NCBI RefSeq assembly: GCF_000001735.4 | Contig: NC_003076.8 | Coordinates: 24,121,835-24,185,834, forward strand | Direction of reading: 5' to 3' | DNA length: 64,000 bases | From: Arabidopsis thaliana | Taxonomy: Eukaryota; Streptophyta; Magnoliopsida; Brassicales; Brassicaceae | Shown here: one piece after another, positions 1 through 9,054 of the stretch | Position numbering within the stretch: the stretch's first letter is position 1 | How the letters are laid out: each line of letters starts with the position of its first letter | Translations under genes and position numbers: made by a program | The notes under the pieces: generated by a model | Seen by the model: only the letters and a program-made list of their open reading frames with translations | What the model was told of the DNA's origin: nothing | Database searches by the model: none

Positions 1-710
1 TTGTGGAAGAAATCGAACCCTTTATTAAACAAGAATCCTATTGGCACATCTTGTCTTCACATAATGAAAACTAATGATCCAGGGATTAAAAAGTTGTGAA
101 AGTTTTATAGGCAAGTTGATACTGTGCAAAGGTAATATACATTTTCAAACATAAGGATCTCTGGATTGATAGAATTTCATTTCGTACACGACTATTCACA
201 TATTCGTCAATGCGACTATTTCAGGTTCAAAGTATTAGGAATTTAGGATAGTTCCAATAACGAGAAGAGTTGCTCAATCGAGTTTGGTCCAATAAGATAA
301 ACTGACCATCAAACATAAAATCCTAATCGATACTTTTGATTATTTGGAAACAGATCCAACCATTGGCAGTTGTCCATTGCTCATTCTACGCAATCTTTCA
401 ACTGTCAAATCTTAGCCCAACAAAAATACTTAGATGATTATTATATGTTGACCAAAACAATAATAATATGCTTACCATATAGTTTATTAATTCATAAATA
501 AATTGAAGAATACGAAATTACGAAGAAAATAAATAAAAATACAAAAAGCAGGTTCTTCTCTATATATTCGGAATTTAGCTTCCAAATAACGCAGAAGAAA
601 GTAAAGAGAGAAGAAGCAAAAAGAGTCATATTCGTTGAAAACATCATTCACTCTTCTCTGCGTCTCCTTCTTTCACCCGAAATTGTCTCTGACACCGTTT
701 TGATTCAGCC
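1..710. other. Intergenic region, promoter and 5' UTR of ADF4
   Basis: I see no coding region in the first 540 bases, which are AT-rich and have no clear repeats. A TATA-like motif (tatatatt) lies at about 561-568. The pyrimidine-rich stretch from about 640 to 700 looks like the ADF4 leader. The gene expected upstream lies outside the window. Confidence 0.6.
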
Positions 711-1762
711 ATGGTGATACTACATTTTCACTTCTTCTTGTTCTCTTTTTGTTTATTTCAGTTCTTCAATTTTTAGGCTCGATTCTCGATTTTTGCTTTC
801 GTCTCGGATTTTGAATAACGATTTTGGCTCACTAGATCTGGTATATGGATTTGTTTTCTCCGATTTAGATCTTTGAGATTTTGTGTTGATGTGATCAGAG
901 TTAGTGATCCACTTGTGCTTCGTAAGTTAGAATCGAAATCATGAAGGAATCTGCTAATTTTGTGTGTGTGCTTTCGAAGTTTCATTAACTATTGAACGTT
1001 TCTACGACCTTATTCGATTGTTTGATCCATCAGGCTTGTTGTGTGTTGAAGTTGCAATTGAAGTCTAAATCGTTGCTAGAGATGTATTAACGAGTTTATG
1101 TGTGAGCTATTCTAGTTTTAGAGGTTTCAGGAAATTTCTAAGATTCCTAAATAAGAGATTCTTGGCTTTTAGTATTGTGTGGATTCAATTATAGGCTAGC
1201 TTTGTGGGATCTGGGATGTGAATCTTAGTGCTTCTGTTGTTTTATTGAAATCAGGCTAATGCTGCGTCAGGAATGGCAGTCCATGATGACTGCAAGCTAA
1301 GATTTCTGGAACTGAAGGCGAAAAGGACACACCGTTTCATTGTCTACAAGATTGAGGAGAAGCAGAAGCAAGTGATTGTTGAGAAAGTTGGTGAACCTAT
1401 TCTAACTTACGAGGACTTTGCAGCAAGTCTTCCAGCTGACGAATGCCGATACGCCATTTATGATTTCGACTTTGTCACTGCAGAGAATTGCCAGAAGAGC
1501 AAGATTTTCTTCATTGCATGGTAACATAATTTCTTGTTATCTGCTAAAACCATGTAACCTCATTTCTCTATTCTTACCTTGTTGTTGTTGTTGTTGCTGC
1601 TGCTGCCAAAGGTGTCCCGACGTAGCAAAGGTGAGAAGCAAGATGATCTATGCGAGCTCTAAGGACAGGTTCAAGCGTGAACTTGATGGAATTCAAGTGG
1701 AGCTTCAAGCAACTGATCCAACTGAGATGGATCTTGATGTTTTGAAAAGCCGCGTCAACTAA
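711..1762 (+). CDS. ADF4: Actin-depolymerising factor 4 (ADF/cofilin)
   Basis: Spliced CDS from exons 711-713, 1255-1520 and 1612-1762, giving 139 residues, the usual plant ADF length. Exon 1 contributes only the ATG, with the gtgata donor directly after it; this ATG-intron layout is characteristic of plant ADF genes. The product is one ADF-H domain that binds actin monomers and filaments, severing and depolymerising filaments in the cytoplasm. The N-terminus reads [13 protein letters not shown], and Ser6 is the position phosphorylated in this family. The assignment to ADF4 (At5g59890) rather than a sister ADF rests on remembered sequence and on the neighbours. Intron 2 ends in a (ttg/ctg)n tract before its acceptor. 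Confidence 0.95.
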
Positions 1763-2148
1763 AAGAAACTCTCTTTGAATAAGCTTCCGATTATATTCGA
1801 CTATTATGAAATGGTGTTTTCTATTCTCTTACAGTCTCTTGTGACTGTTAGATACACTTGACACCCTTCATTCTATCTGTCTGGTCTGTTCTCTGTGTCT
1901 ATGTTACCTTACAGTGTCTCATCTATATTCAAAATTATCACAAGGTTTGTGCTGTGTTTGCTTCCTTTGTTTCAACTCTACCAAAGCTTAAGATTAAGAT
2001 TTGGGTAAGATGATTCTTTTAAGCTTCCCTTTGTTCTCTTTGTTACAGAGGGTATAAAAAATGCAAAAACTATTCACCAAAATTATTTCTTATCTATAAA
2101 TGGTTGAGATGTCAAAGAATGTTTCAACTTATACAATTACCAAAGGGG
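1763..2148. other. ADF4 3' flank, convergent with the PPR gene
   Basis: This is a 386 bp AT-rich spacer between two convergent genes. It holds the ADF4 3' UTR and probably the 3' UTR of the PPR gene on the other strand. No other feature is seen. Confidence 0.6.
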
Positions 2149-4872
2149 TTAGGATTTAGAACTAGTGTCATTCGAAGTAGTTGTTCTACTGGTTTTGTTG
2201 TTAGGTATCAAGCCTTGTCTCAACATCTCATTCCTCAACTCGGTCGCCTTCCCCATTTCTCCCGCCACACAACAACCGTGTATTAGGGTGTTATACGCTA
2301 CTCTATCTGGCCTTATACCCTTTTCCGTCATCGAGTTCCATAACTCAATCGCTTTCTTCACATCGTTTCTCCTACAAAGCTCATTGATCATTGTTGTGTA
2401 GGTTATACAATCAGGGGAAACTCCATCGCCTATCATCCTTGTGATGAGCTCAGAAGCTTCTTCTATTCTCCCTTGTCTACAAAAACCGCGGATCAACATA
2501 TTATATGTAGCGGTGTTTGCTAAAAGCCCTTTCAAGATTGCATTATGGAGCTCCACAGCTTTCTGCATGTCTACTTCTCCTTTGGTGAGAATGTCGAGAA
2601 AACAACCATACGTTACTTGGTTAGGAACCGAACTGACAGGCTGCATTTTTGAACAAAGAACCTCGGCTTCATTAACAAACCCGGCTTTGCATAATCCGTT
2701 GATAACAGCAGTGTACGTGACTTCATTAGGTACACACCCTTCGTTTATCATCAAATCCCATATTCCAAATGCTTCCTTGAAATCTCCGGTTTTGCTCTTT
2801 GCATCAATCATACTTGTATAAATCACATCATCAGGCTTTAGTCCTCTATCATGCATCTCCTTTAAAAGTCCAAAAAACAACTTTCGATCTTTGTGCTTTA
2901 AACTTCCATCTATAAGAACACCATAGCACACAAGGTCCAAATCCACCCCTCTTTGTACCATCTCCTGACAAACGCTTAACGCCTCTTCTAATTTTCCTTC
3001 TCTGCAAAATCCGTGTAAGAGTCCGGTATAACATATCTCATTCAGCTCACAATTTCCCTTGTGAAGGCCATCCACGAACACTTTGGCTTCCGAAGCTTGA
3101 CCTGTGAGACATAGCCCGTGTATCAACGGTCTATAACTGTATGTATCAGGCACAATACCTTTCTCGGTCATTTCTTTCAGGAACTCAAAGGCTTTAGACA
3201 TGTCTCCTTCCTCGCAATAACCTTCAATCATGACATTATAAGTCACTCTGTTTGGCTTAACATTCCATTCTGCCATCTCGTTAAACAGCTTTACTGCATC
3301 ACGAATCAACCCAGCACGGAATAGACCCGATAAAAGCGTGGTGAATGTATAGATACTCGGCGCAATACCCTTCCCTGTCATCTCATGATAGAGCCTAAGG
3401 GCCTTGTTTATTTTCCCTTTGCTGCAATATCCACCCATTAATGATGTGTATGTTACCACTGTTGGCTCCAACTTTTTATTAATCATCTCTGCCATGAAAC
3501 CCTCTGCTGCACTAATGTCACCGAACTTGCAGTGCCCGTTAATCAAAGAATTGTATGGATACACACTTAGTTTCAAACCCGTATCAACCATTTCCCCCAG
3601 GAAACTAAGTGCCGTATCCAGTTTCCCTCTTCTGCAAAACATATCAATCAAAATTGAATAGGTCACATCATTAGGACGCAACCCAATTTTCCCCATCCTA
3701 TCAAAAAGCAACTCAGCTTCGTGGAACTTTCTACCTTTGCACAATGAGTCAATCAATGCGTTATACACAAATAAATTAGGTGAGACACCAAAATCTACTA
3801 CTCTTTTAACCAAGTTAAGCGCCTCTTCAATCTTTCCCCTCTTCCTTAACCCCTCTACCAAACTTGAAACCGCAGCTTCACTAGGACTGAACCTCAAACA
3901 TAACATCTCATCCATCATCTCCAATCCGATCTCAAATTCTTGCACTTTACATAACCCGTAGACTAATGTACAATATGTCACAACATCTGGTTTCAGATCT
4001 TTTCCAGCTAAATCCTTCTTTATCCCAACAGCCTCCCAAACCTTCTGCTTCTTACAAAGCCCATCTATCAACACATTATATGGAACTATATTCACATCAC
4101 ATCCTGTTGCCTCCATATGAGCAATCATTTCTTTAGCTCGAGAGAGATCTTTCAACTCACACAAGCTACGTATAACTCCTGTGTAAATGTAAACATCAGG
4201 ACGAATCCCCACGCTGACCATATCGTTGAACAACTCCATTGCCAAACCAAAATGCCTAAACTTAACCAACCCATGTAAAAGAGCACTCAAAGTTCTCACT
4301 TCAGGCAGTAAACTAACTTTCGTTATCATCATCTTAAACACCAAAACTCCATCTAGAACTCTCCTACTTCGTACATAATGCTGAATCAACAAATCAAAAC
4401 TCGAGCTTGAACTAAGCTTACATTTTTCATAACAACTAAAAAGCACATTAAAAACGTCACTTGGCTTCAGCGCACGAAGCAGAAGCGTCTGCAACAGTGA
4501 TGAAGCAGGCCAGAAGAGATTAGCTTTGACCAGAGCATGGATCAAAATACAAAACGACGCCGTGGAATGGTCGAATCCTCGATGCAAACCGAGGAAATTG
4601 AAAAACCTCAAACCCAATTTGGGATCATCAATGGTTCCAATCAGAATCTCTTCAACATGAACAGTCTTCAATCTTCTCGAGACTAGCTCACTGCTCAATG
4701 CGATCTCCCAGCTCCGTTTCCCTCGCACGATTCTTTTGACAGCATCGACGAATTGCTTATCTTCAGCGATTCTACATTCTTCTTGTGCAGAATCGATCAC
4801 AGAGCTCACATTTCTAAAGCTATTGCGAAAATGAGAGCTTGTTATTGATCGAATCGTGCAAGGGAGCTTCAT
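2149..4872 (-). CDS. P-class pentatricopeptide repeat protein
   Basis: Intronless gene of 907 residues. I place the start at the ATG at 4872; the codon just upstream is TTG. From about residue 175 to the end there are 20 nearly perfect 35-residue PPR motifs in tandem (typical boundary PDVVTY...LIDGLCK), with two or more degenerate ones before them. No E, DYW or SMR domain follows, so it is P-class. Such proteins bind single-stranded organellar RNA and affect processing, stability or translation. The N-terminus (MKLPCTIRSITSSHFRNSFR) is rich in Arg and Ser and poor in acidic residues, which suggests import into mitochondria. Three site II elements lie upstream in the promoter shared with histone H2B. 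I believe it is At5g59900; its RNA target is unknown to me. Confidence 0.92.
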   Translation of the reverse strand: MKLPCTIRSITSSHFRNSFRNVSSVIDSAQEECRIAEDKQFVDAVKRIVRGKRSWEIALSSELVSRRLKTVHVEEILIGTIDDPKLGLRFFNFLGLHRGFDHSTASFCILIHALVKANLFWPASSLLQTLLLRALKPSDVFNVLFSCYEKCKLSSSSSFDLLIQHYVRSRRVLDGVLVFKMMITKVSLLPEVRTLSALLHGLVKFRHFGLAMELFNDMVSVGIRPDVYIYTGVIRSLCELKDLSRAKEMIAHMEATGCDVNIVPYNVLIDGLCKKQKVWEAVGIKKDLAGKDLKPDVVTYCTLVYGLCKVQEFEIGLEMMDEMLCLRFSPSEAAVSSLVEGLRKRGKIEEALNLVKRVVDFGVSPNLFVYNALIDSLCKGRKFHEAELLFDRMGKIGLRPNDVTYSILIDMFCRRGKLDTALSFLGEMVDTGLKLSVYPYNSLINGHCKFGDISAAEGFMAEMINKKLEPTVVTYTSLMGGYCSKGKINKALRLYHEMTGKGIAPSIYTFTTLLSGLFRAGLIRDAVKLFNEMAEWNVKPNRVTYNVMIEGYCEEGDMSKAFEFLKEMTEKGIVPDTYSYRPLIHGLCLTGQASEAKVFVDGLHKGNCELNEICYTGLLHGFCREGKLEEALSVCQEMVQRGVDLDLVCYGVLIDGSLKHKDRKLFFGLLKEMHDRGLKPDDVIYTSMIDAKSKTGDFKEAFGIWDLMINEGCVPNEVTYTAVINGLCKAGFVNEAEVLCSKMQPVSSVPNQVTYGCFLDILTKGEVDMQKAVELHNAILKGLLANTATYNMLIRGFCRQGRIEEASELITRMIGDGVSPDCITYTTMINELCRRNDVKKAIELWNSMTEKGIRPDRVAYNTLIHGCCVAGEMGKATELRNEMLRQGLIPNNKTSRTTTSNDTSSKS

Positions 4873-4983
4873 CAAAGAGGTCCACCGTGAAAATCAGAAC
4901 CAGCATTGGTCTGTGTTAGTGTCGCAACAACGAACCGATATCTGGGGACCCGGACGGGTCGGGTCGATCTCACTGGTTATAAT

Positions 4984-5019
4984 TGGGCCTACAACTGGGC
5001 TCATTACAATACATGGGCC
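4984..5019. promoter_or_regulatory. Cluster of site II elements in a divergent promoter
   Basis: TGGGCC at 4984-4989, TGGGCT at 4996-5001 and TGGGCC at 5014-5019 lie about 110-150 bp upstream of the PPR start, between it and histone H2B. Site II (TGGGCY) motifs are recognised by TCP factors and are enriched in promoters of proliferation, ribosomal and mitochondrial genes. They could serve either gene. Confidence 0.6.
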
Positions 5020-5125
5020 GATGCAGAATTTTTCGAGGATGGCGGGAATGGAAAATTTCACTAGATAGCGCCAATCTGGGACACGTCAATAGTCCTGGCC
5101 ACCAAATGTATCCAATAAGAACCGT

Positions 5126-5131
5126 CACGTG
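5126..5131. promoter_or_regulatory. G-box CACGTG upstream of H2B
   Basis: A palindromic CACGTG core (bZIP/bHLH site) lies about 130 bp upstream of the H2B TATA box. It is supported only by the motif match. Confidence 0.4.
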
Positions 5132-5213
5132 TGAGAGCTTTCCTCCTTTTCAAGATTCCTTTTCAACCGTCGATATCATTCTATTAAAAAGCAGATCAAA
5201 CGGTACAGATATC

Positions 5214-5221
5214 GATCCGCG
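5214..5221 (-). promoter_or_regulatory. Histone octamer CGCGGATC of the H2B promoter
   Basis: The plus strand reads gatccgcg, the reverse complement of the plant histone octamer CGCGGATC, which drives S-phase and meristem expression of plant histone genes. It sits 40 bp upstream of the TATA box (tctatataaaag, about 5258-5269), followed by a CCAAT-like motif near 5235. Confidence 0.75.
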
Positions 5222-5371
5222 TCAACTTAATGTATCCAATCATATCACTCCATAGGATCTATATAAAAGCAATATCTCAATTTTTTCTAGGTCATCAAGC
5301 AATCCAAAGCGATTAAACCTACTCAATCTCAGATCTCGTTAAACCTAGAAACCTCGAGAAAAACCGTATCA

Positions 5372-5824
5372 ATGGCGCCGAAAGCAGAGAAGAAGCCCGC
5401 TGAGAAGAAACCAGCTTCCGAGAAGCCGGTGGAGGAGAAATCAAAAGCCGAGAAAGCTCCGGCGGAGAAGAAACCAAAGGCCGGAAAGAAGCTCCCGAAG
5501 GAAGCTGGTGCCGGAGGCGACAAGAAGAAAAAGATGAAGAAGAAGAGTGTCGAGACTTACAAGATCTACATCTTCAAGGTGCTTAAGCAAGTTCATCCCG
5601 ATATCGGAATCTCCAGCAAAGCGATGGGGATCATGAACAGTTTCATTAACGATATCTTCGAGAAGCTTGCTCAAGAGGCGTCGAAGCTTGCGAGGTACAA
5701 TAAGAAACCTACGATCACTTCTCGGGAGATTCAGACTGCTGTGAGATTGGTGCTTCCTGGAGAGTTGGCGAAGCATGCCGTTTCTGAGGGGACTAAAGCC
5801 GTCACGAAATTCACCAGCTCTTGA
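5372..5824 (+). CDS. HTB4: Histone H2B
   Basis: Intronless gene of 150 residues, the usual size of plant H2B. Residues 1-58 form a long Lys/Ala/Pro/Glu tail made of [13 protein letters not shown] units, as in plants. The histone fold follows, starting near [19 protein letters not shown], and the protein ends in AVTKFTSS, which carries the conserved C-terminal Lys monoubiquitylated during transcription. It pairs with H2A in the nucleosome. The promoter has a histone octamer and a TATA box at 5258-5269, consistent with cell-cycle control. I recall the locus as At5g59910/HTB4; H2B paralogues are very similar, so the family is certain and the symbol less so. Confidence 0.95.
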
Positions 5825-6921
5825 ATAATTGAGTTAGGGTTCTTATCATATGGATGTTGCTCTGCTTTAGGGTTAATGGAATTTGGAAGATCTGAGTTAG
5901 GGTTTTAGAATGTCCTTTAAGTATCTCTGTTTCGTTTGGAATTTCTACGTTTTGTAAGTACTGCTGCTATTGATAATGTTTGGAGTCTATATTTGCTCTT
6001 TGTGTCCCAATCCTGTCGTATTGAGAGTTGCTCGTTGTTTTACTCGTATTCAATCTTTGCCTTGCAGAAATTACACTGTGATCTAGTAACCACATTTCAG
6101 TAAGTGCCCCATGAATTGGGTTCGTAATATGAATTGTAAGTGGCATTCTGATCGTTGTGGATTATGGATTCCAACTTTTGCTTCGAATTTGATTTTTAGC
6201 TGAGAGTTGGTCTTAGACTTGCTAGATTATTCTAAAGCATTAATACTCGTTTAGTTTCATGTTGCGAACTATGATTACATTGCTAGTCTCATGCTTGATT
6301 TGTTCTTAGTTTTGGTTTAGTTTTTGTAATTAGTTTTGTGATGTGAAATGGAGTAAATCTGACAATGCAAGAAAGAGAACCAAAACATTTAAGTTTGTAT
6401 CGTTTCATGTTTCAATATCTATTGATTGTCAACTCTCTCATGACACAAAAGAAGAGGAAACTTCTGTTTGACTCTTCCTTTCCTACGACGTCTTCATCTC
6501 TTTTGATCGTGTTCTCTTCTCAAGCTGAGTTCCATTTTACCAATTTGAGGATTGAACAATGACTAGATTCCAACATCCGGATCCCTTAACATTAAAGGCA
6601 TGACTCTGAATCTCTTGATGCGTTAGGTTATTTGGTTAGTTTGAAGTTGGAGAAGAAAAAAACGTTTAAAAGCATGAGAATTGTATTACAGGGCCCAATC
6701 GAACTAGCACCACAGGAAAATAGTTTTTTTTTTGTTTTTATGGTATGAACCAAACGAGAACAGTTGTACACCAACTTGATGACGATTATTGATGGGATAC
6801 ACCAACCACCCAATTTATGTAGATCATAAATATAAAATAAAGTCTTCCGTCTTCACTTGGAGATCTCATCAAACTAATTAACAAACCCCTTTGATTCATT
6901 CATTTGTACCCGATCAAAAGA
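5825..6921. other. H2B 3' flank and ULI3 promoter
   Basis: No gene is seen. The stretch from about 6150 to 6366 has a diverged copy at about 9690-10105 (see findings). Close to the next gene there is a TATA-like motif (tataaaat) at 6831-6838. A block at about 6842-6873 (gtcttccgtcttcacttg and following) resembles sequence at about 12627-12657 just upstream of the second DC1 gene, so the proximal promoters of the two genes are also related. Confidence 0.6.
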
Positions 6922-9054
6922 ATGGCTACAGAAGCAGTAGACCTACCAATTCATGAGCACCCTCTTTTTCCTTCGGCTCGATGTATTGATGATGAATGTG
7001 ATGGCTGCCATGTAAATGGTTTCATGTACGCCGGCTACTTTTGCAATGAACCTTACTGTTATGTTTGGTTCCATAAGGACTGTGCTGAGGCCCCAGGGGA
7101 GATCAGCCATAGTTCCCACCCTGAACATCCTCTCCTGCTCACCAATGACTCGAAAGATGGTCCATGTGATTTGTGTGGACAAAAGCTATTGACTCCCTGT
7201 TATAGTTGTCCCACATGTGAGTTCAAGGTGGATTTGACTTGTGGTATGAAACCGTCACCGCCTGCTATCGAACATCCGCTGTGTCATGATCATGCTGTCG
7301 TCTTCTTGAAGATACGAGAGGAGAAGGTTCCTTGTGAATTATGCAAGGAGTCTATTGAAGGTCCATCCTATTCATGTCTTGAATGCGATATGTATTTCCA
7401 CGTGAACTGCGTCCATCTCTCGGAAGAGGTAAATCATCCTTGTCATTCTATTCATCCTCTCAAGTTAATCACATCTGAGTCACTTACGGATGATGCCGAG
7501 AAAAGTTGTCTTTTATGTGGAAATATACCAGCTGAAAATATGCTTTATCATTGTTCCGTTTGCAATTTCACATCGTGCCTTGGTTGTACCAAAAACCCAC
7601 CACTCCTTGTTATTGAGCATATGAAGACCCACAAACACCCACTTACTCTCTTACCTAGAAGAATCTCATGTATCTGTGACGTTTGTGGGAAGAAATGCCA
7701 GTTTACGGCGTATGTATGTCTTCAGTGTGATTTTGTTACCGCAAGAAAGTGTATCGACAGGCCCCGTGTCATCAATATCAATCGTCATGATCATCGCATA
7801 TATTTAACTCATCATCTCGGCACTGGGTATTCGGAATGCGGAGTTTGTCACAAAAATGTAAGTCAGTACAAGGGGGCTTACTCTTGCTCTGTTTGCCCTA
7901 ACTATGCTGTTCATTCTACATGTGCCGTGAGAACTGACGTATGGGATGGCGTAGAATTGGAAGGGACCACTGAGATCACAGAAGACATTTCACCATTCAA
8001 GGTGGTGGGTGATAACTTGATATGCCATTTTAGTCATGAAGAGCATCAATTAAAGCTTCACAAAGAAGACGTCATTCATGATGAGCGCAGACGCTGTGAA
8101 GCATGTATCCATCCAGTTCAATTTGGCTCCATCTATGTTTGTGAAGAAGAGGAATGTTGCTTTGTTCTCCATGAAAAGTGTGCTAATCTTCCTATGAAGA
8201 AAAGACTTGTCTTTGGCACCAGACCGTACACATTAATGAAAGAAACTACCGAAATTACACACTGCGAGTTGTGTGGAATATTATCTGATGGTTTCGCGTA
8301 CAGCTCCCATGAGTGGTCGGATGTAGATGTGCATTGTGGTTCCCTTAATGAGCCGCTCGTCCATGATGGCCATATACATCCCTTATATTTTGCAAAAAAA
8401 GAGGAACACACTTGCGATGGATGCCAAAAGAGTATAGAAGATTATATGCTTCGTTGTAAAGCTTGTGACTTTGATTTGTGTTTGTATTGTGCTACTTTAC
8501 CAGAAAAGATTTGGCATAGGAACGATGGGCACCCTCTCACTTTATGTTGTGGTGAGAAGGAAGAGGCGAGCGGTAAATATTGGTGCGACATTTGTGAGAA
8601 GGAATTAGATCCAAGTATATGGTTCTATACATGTTATGATTGTGGAGTCACCTTGCATGCTCAGTGCGTACTAGGAGATTTCTCACGTCTCGTGCTAGGA
8701 CAAATCTACTCCTTTGGGGAAAAAGAAATCGAGTTTGAGGCGGTTCCTAACAATATCAACACTCGGCCATTTTGCATCCAGTGTAACTCTCGATGCAAGG
8801 TCTCCGTCATCCTAAAGATCCTAAAGGATTCTGAAGATGGTTCTGATGATGGTTCTGATGATGTTTCTGATGATGTTTCTGATGATCCTTCTAATGATGT
8901 TTCTGATGATACTTCTGATGATGATTCTGATGTTGTTTCTGATGTTGTTTCTGATGATGCTTCTAATGATGATTCTGATGATACGTCGGATGATCACAAT
9001 GGGTATATCTGCTCCCGATCATGTTTATCGAGTTATTTGGGTGAAGAAATTTGA
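6922..9054 (+). CDS. ULI3: DC1/C1-like zinc-binding protein, probably ULI3
   Basis: Intronless gene of 710 residues. The true start is the ATG at 6922 (MATEAVDLPIHEHPLFPSAR); the reading frame is open a little further upstream but only from a TTG. It is built from about ten DC1/C1-like modules of the pattern HPL...C..C......Y.C..C.f..H..C, which bind zinc and resemble diacylglycerol-binding C1 domains. The family is expanded in plants. This locus was reported as UV-B LIGHT INSENSITIVE 3, a role I recall but cannot see here. Near the C-terminus, between KVSVILKI and YICSRSC, there is an Asp/Ser repeat of about 50 residues absent from the two paralogues downstream. In one internal module the canonical His is lost (ARKCIDRP against HCSCVDLP in the next gene). 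Confidence 0.9.
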   Translation: MATEAVDLPIHEHPLFPSARCIDDECDGCHVNGFMYAGYFCNEPYCYVWFHKDCAEAPGEISHSSHPEHPLLLTNDSKDGPCDLCGQKLLTPCYSCPTCEFKVDLTCGMKPSPPAIEHPLCHDHAVVFLKIREEKVPCELCKESIEGPSYSCLECDMYFHVNCVHLSEEVNHPCHSIHPLKLITSESLTDDAEKSCLLCGNIPAENMLYHCSVCNFTSCLGCTKNPPLLVIEHMKTHKHPLTLLPRRISCICDVCGKKCQFTAYVCLQCDFVTARKCIDRPRVININRHDHRIYLTHHLGTGYSECGVCHKNVSQYKGAYSCSVCPNYAVHSTCAVRTDVWDGVELEGTTEITEDISPFKVVGDNLICHFSHEEHQLKLHKEDVIHDERRRCEACIHPVQFGSIYVCEEEECCFVLHEKCANLPMKKRLVFGTRPYTLMKETTEITHCELCGILSDGFAYSSHEWSDVDVHCGSLNEPLVHDGHIHPLYFAKKEEHTCDGCQKSIEDYMLRCKACDFDLCLYCATLPEKIWHRNDGHPLTLCCGEKEEASGKYWCDICEKELDPSIWFYTCYDCGVTLHAQCVLGDFSRLVLGQIYSFGEKEIEFEAVPNNINTRPFCIQCNSRCKVSVILKILKDSEDGSDDGSDDVSDDVSDDPSNDVSDDTSDDDSDVVSDVVSDDASNDDSDDTSDDHNGYICSRSCLSSYLGEEI
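8827..8997 (+). repeat. In-frame (tctgatgat)-type repeat encoding Asp/Ser
   Basis: About 170 bp of imperfect 12 bp units (ttctgatgatgt with variants) encode repeated SDDV, SDDG, SDDT and SNDV tetrapeptides inside the ULI3 coding region. The repeat keeps the frame, and the conserved YICSRSC end follows it. Confidence 0.9.
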
